A DNA stretch of 13,379 nucleotides from JBBDWJ01 sp040902925 (lineage in GTDB: Bacteria; Acidobacteriota; Terriglobia; Bryobacterales; UBA6623): NCBI GenBank assembly GCA_040902925.1, contig JBBDWJ010000311.1, positions 1 to 13,379 on the forward strand. Direction: 5' to 3'. Made by a program: the position numbers and the translations under genes. This document shows positions 13,358 to 13,379 of this stretch, piece by piece. Position 1 is the stretch's first letter, and the number at the start of each line of letters is the position of its first letter. The notes below the pieces were generated by a model. It made no database searches. It was not told the origin of the DNA and saw only the letters and a program-made list of their open reading frames with translations.

Positions 13358-13379
13358 AACGTTTGCGGCCTCTTGGGGC

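Overview
The window is GC-rich and carries no phage, plasmid or CRISPR hallmarks. It looks like an ordinary chromosomal segment of an Acidobacteriota member, probably of the Solibacter/Bryobacterales type. That placement is inference. It rests on base composition, frequent secreted or Tat-exported proteins, a secreted M61 peptidase, a Tat-exported hydroxypyruvate-isomerase-like protein and a tpiA-secG-ccm neighbourhood. No marker gene fixes the taxonomy.

Left part (1-3150), mostly minus strand: the N-terminal 433 residues of a GT-C (PMT/ArnT-like) membrane glycosyltransferase run off the left edge. Next comes a gene-free stretch with two plus-strand hairpins, each followed by six T residues, so it may encode a small RNA. 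Two tiny single-membrane-span proteins with good ribosome binding sites follow, then a Spy/CpxP-like periplasmic protein. Middle part (3150-8870): a secreted M61/PDZ aminopeptidase and a secreted amidohydrolase form a minus-strand pair. Divergent from it is a PhoU-like protein with a recognisable sigma70-type promoter. Convergent to that is a small PilZ protein. A second gene-free, hairpin-rich stretch follows, then a RimI-like acetyltransferase and a DUF465 (YdcH-like) coiled-coil protein.

Right part (9170-13157), all minus strand: transcription order is Tat-exported sugar isomerase-like protein, DUF4160, DUF2442, ccmC, two consecutive CcmD-like proteins, tpiA and secG. The close spacing from DUF2442 to the second CcmD-like gene suggests one transcript. 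It joins a DUF4160/DUF2442 pair of unproven role to the heme-handling step of cytochrome c maturation. tpiA (glycolysis) and secG (protein export) follow as housekeeping genes.

Most genes are familiar. The points most worth a second look are the tandem CcmD-like pair that aligns without gaps, the DUF4160/DUF2442 pair fused in position to ccmC, two candidate plus-strand structured RNAs, the unrecognised tiny membrane proteins, and three unrelated short tandem repeats that each sit at a gene's 3' end.
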